The position numbers were made by a program, and so were the translations under genes. A stretch of DNA of 5,539 nucleotides, taken from Chloroflexota bacterium. Its GTDB lineage: Bacteria; Chloroflexota; Anaerolineae; Promineifilales; Promineifilaceae. The stretch covers positions 1-5,539 of the forward strand of contig JAAEOP010000718.1 of NCBI GenBank assembly GCA_024223125.1, read 5' to 3'. Shown here one piece after another: positions 4,711 to 5,539 of the stretch (position 1 is its first letter; every line of letters begins with the position of its first letter). The notes beneath the pieces were generated by a model that was given only the letters and a program-made list of their open reading frames with translations, had not been told where the DNA came from and did not search any database.

Positions 4711-5539
4711 TTATCGGCCGTTTAATGTTTTGGCTACATAGTGTACCAGACGTTCGGCGACGGCCGTCTTGCTTTGCAACGGTATCTCTTCCACCACCCC
4801 GGCCGAACTGAGCAGCAGCACTTTATTGGTGTCGTGTTCAAATCCCACGCCATTGTCCATCACATCATTGACGGCAATGAAGTTGAGACCTTTACGCAAT
4901 AATTTTTGACGGCCGTACTCAAAGGCGTCATGTGTCTCGGCCGCAAAGCCTAAAGCCACTCGCGGGTAGCCCGTTTTCTCACGTTGCCCCTTAATAGCCG
5001 TCAAAATGTCCAGCGTCACTTCCAGGCCAATATTCCGGCTCCACTCCTCATCCGTCTTTTTAATTTTGCGGTCTGACCGTGCGCCGGGACGAAAATCGGC
5101 TACCGCCGCCACCATGAAGAGCGCATCGACGTCTTTCACCATTTCTAAGGTAGCGTCACCCATCTCTGCGGTTGTTTGCACGGGCACGGCCGTTGCGCCC
5201 GAAGGAATCGGTTCGGCAATGGGGCCATAAATTAGCGTTACATCCGCTCCGGCATCCAATGCTGCCTGAGCCACCGCCAACCCTTGCTTACCTGTAGAGC
5301 GATTGCTGATAAAACGGATCGGGTCCATCGGTTCACGGGTGGGGCCGGTGGTGACGACAACTTTACGGCCGTGCATCTCCCCTTTTTGAGCCACTGCCAA
5401 CCTTACTTGAGCCAGCAATTCCGGCGGTTCCAACATGCGCCCCAAGCCAGATAGACCAGACGCCATGCGGCCGGCGACCGGGCCAACCAACGAGACGCCC
5501 CGTTCCCGTAAGAGTGCAATATTCGCCTGCGTAGCCGGA
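4711..5539 (-). CDS. coaBC: Bifunctional phosphopantothenoylcysteine decarboxylase / phosphopantothenate--cysteine ligase, C-terminal part
   Basis: CoaBC makes 4'-phosphopantetheine for coenzyme A in two steps: CoaB joins cysteine to phosphopantothenate and CoaC decarboxylates the product. The frame runs open through the right edge, so the 5' end is missing; 275 codons are present. The first residues, PATQANIALLRERGV followed by GPVAGRMASG and GRMLEP, are the end of the flavoprotein CoaC domain. The CoaB domain follows with VTTGPTREPMDPIRFISNRS (Asn of the ISNR motif is the family's acyl-intermediate residue), STGKQG, AAVADFRP, KIKK, GFAAET and IAVND. The domain is complete to a normal C-terminus. 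A TTG at 5490 would be a false start, because CoaC sequence continues upstream of it in frame. It is the first visible gene of the minus-strand run and carries four ACGGCCGT copies. Confidence 0.95.
   Translation of the reverse strand, partial: PATQANIALLRERGVSLVGPVAGRMASGLSGLGRMLEPPELLAQVRLAVAQKGEMHGRKVVVTTGPTREPMDPIRFISNRSTGKQGLAVAQAALDAGADVTLIYGPIAEPIPSGATAVPVQTTAEMGDATLEMVKDVDALFMVAAVADFRPGARSDRKIKKTDEEWSRNIGLEVTLDILTAIKGQREKTGYPRVALGFAAETHDAFEYGRQKLLRKGLNFIAVNDVMDNGVGFEHDTNKVLLLSSAGVVEEIPLQSKTAVAERLVHYVAKTLNGR

Larger units (their letters stand above)
1333..5372. repeat. Dispersed HIP1-like palindromic octamer ACGGCCGT, eight copies
   Basis: Exact copies start at 1333, 1398, 2673, 4161, 4760, 4909, 5186 and 5365. 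The core CGGCCG occurs 25 times in the window, where one to two would be expected by chance. All eight octamers lie inside minus-strand genes (prs, aat, the DUF423 gene, coaBC). They are read in different phases, as Thr-Ala-Val five times, as xGlyArg twice and as ArgPro once, so the signal is at DNA rather than protein level. The feature span marks first to last copy only. Confidence 0.8.

Noticed and set aside
4711..5490. Stand-alone CoaB starting at a TTG at 5490
   Set aside because: CoaC-domain sequence (PATQAN, RERGV) continues in frame upstream of the TTG to the window edge, so this is the end of a fused coaBC.

Overview
The window is a densely coded, roughly 50% GC bacterial segment. 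Protein style points to a Chloroflexota bacterium, probably Anaerolineae or a relative: a short Aat, a divergent PRPP synthetase, a DUF423 protein and an isolated effector-associated-like domain. That placement rests on remembered family resemblance, not on a search. No tRNA, rRNA, CRISPR array, transposase or phage gene is visible, and no stretch over 300 bases lacks a gene.

Layout: the left edge holds the 3' end of a plus-strand M23 (LytM-type) peptidase gene. It converges on seven minus-strand genes filling the rest. In transcription order (right to left) these are coaBC (5' end off the window), a small protein resembling an effector-associated domain, a DUF423 membrane protein, a hydroxymethylglutaryl-CoA lyase, aat (leucyl/phenylalanyl-tRNA-protein transferase), a divergent ribose-phosphate pyrophosphokinase, and an alpha/beta hydrolase. 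Gaps between the seven are about 8 to 72 bp, so read-through as one or a few operons is likely. The tightest pair is the small-domain gene and the DUF423 gene, where the downstream ribosome site lies over the upstream stop codon. The functions (CoA synthesis, acyl-CoA breakdown, N-end-rule tagging, PRPP supply) are mostly housekeeping and do not form one pathway.

The strongest non-gene signals are in the DNA itself. CGGCCG occurs 25 times and its palindromic extension ACGGCCGT 8 times, in all three codon phases. This is far above chance and recalls the HIP1 octamer of cyanobacteria. The intergenic gaps hold short repeats: heptamer arrays (AATCTCC type) with inverted copies after two successive genes, a GATTGCG tandem before prs, and a 50 bp near-perfect inverted repeat just before the likely start of aat. 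I see no clear new multi-gene system. The best candidates for something undescribed are the iterated octamer and the stand-alone small domain protein.
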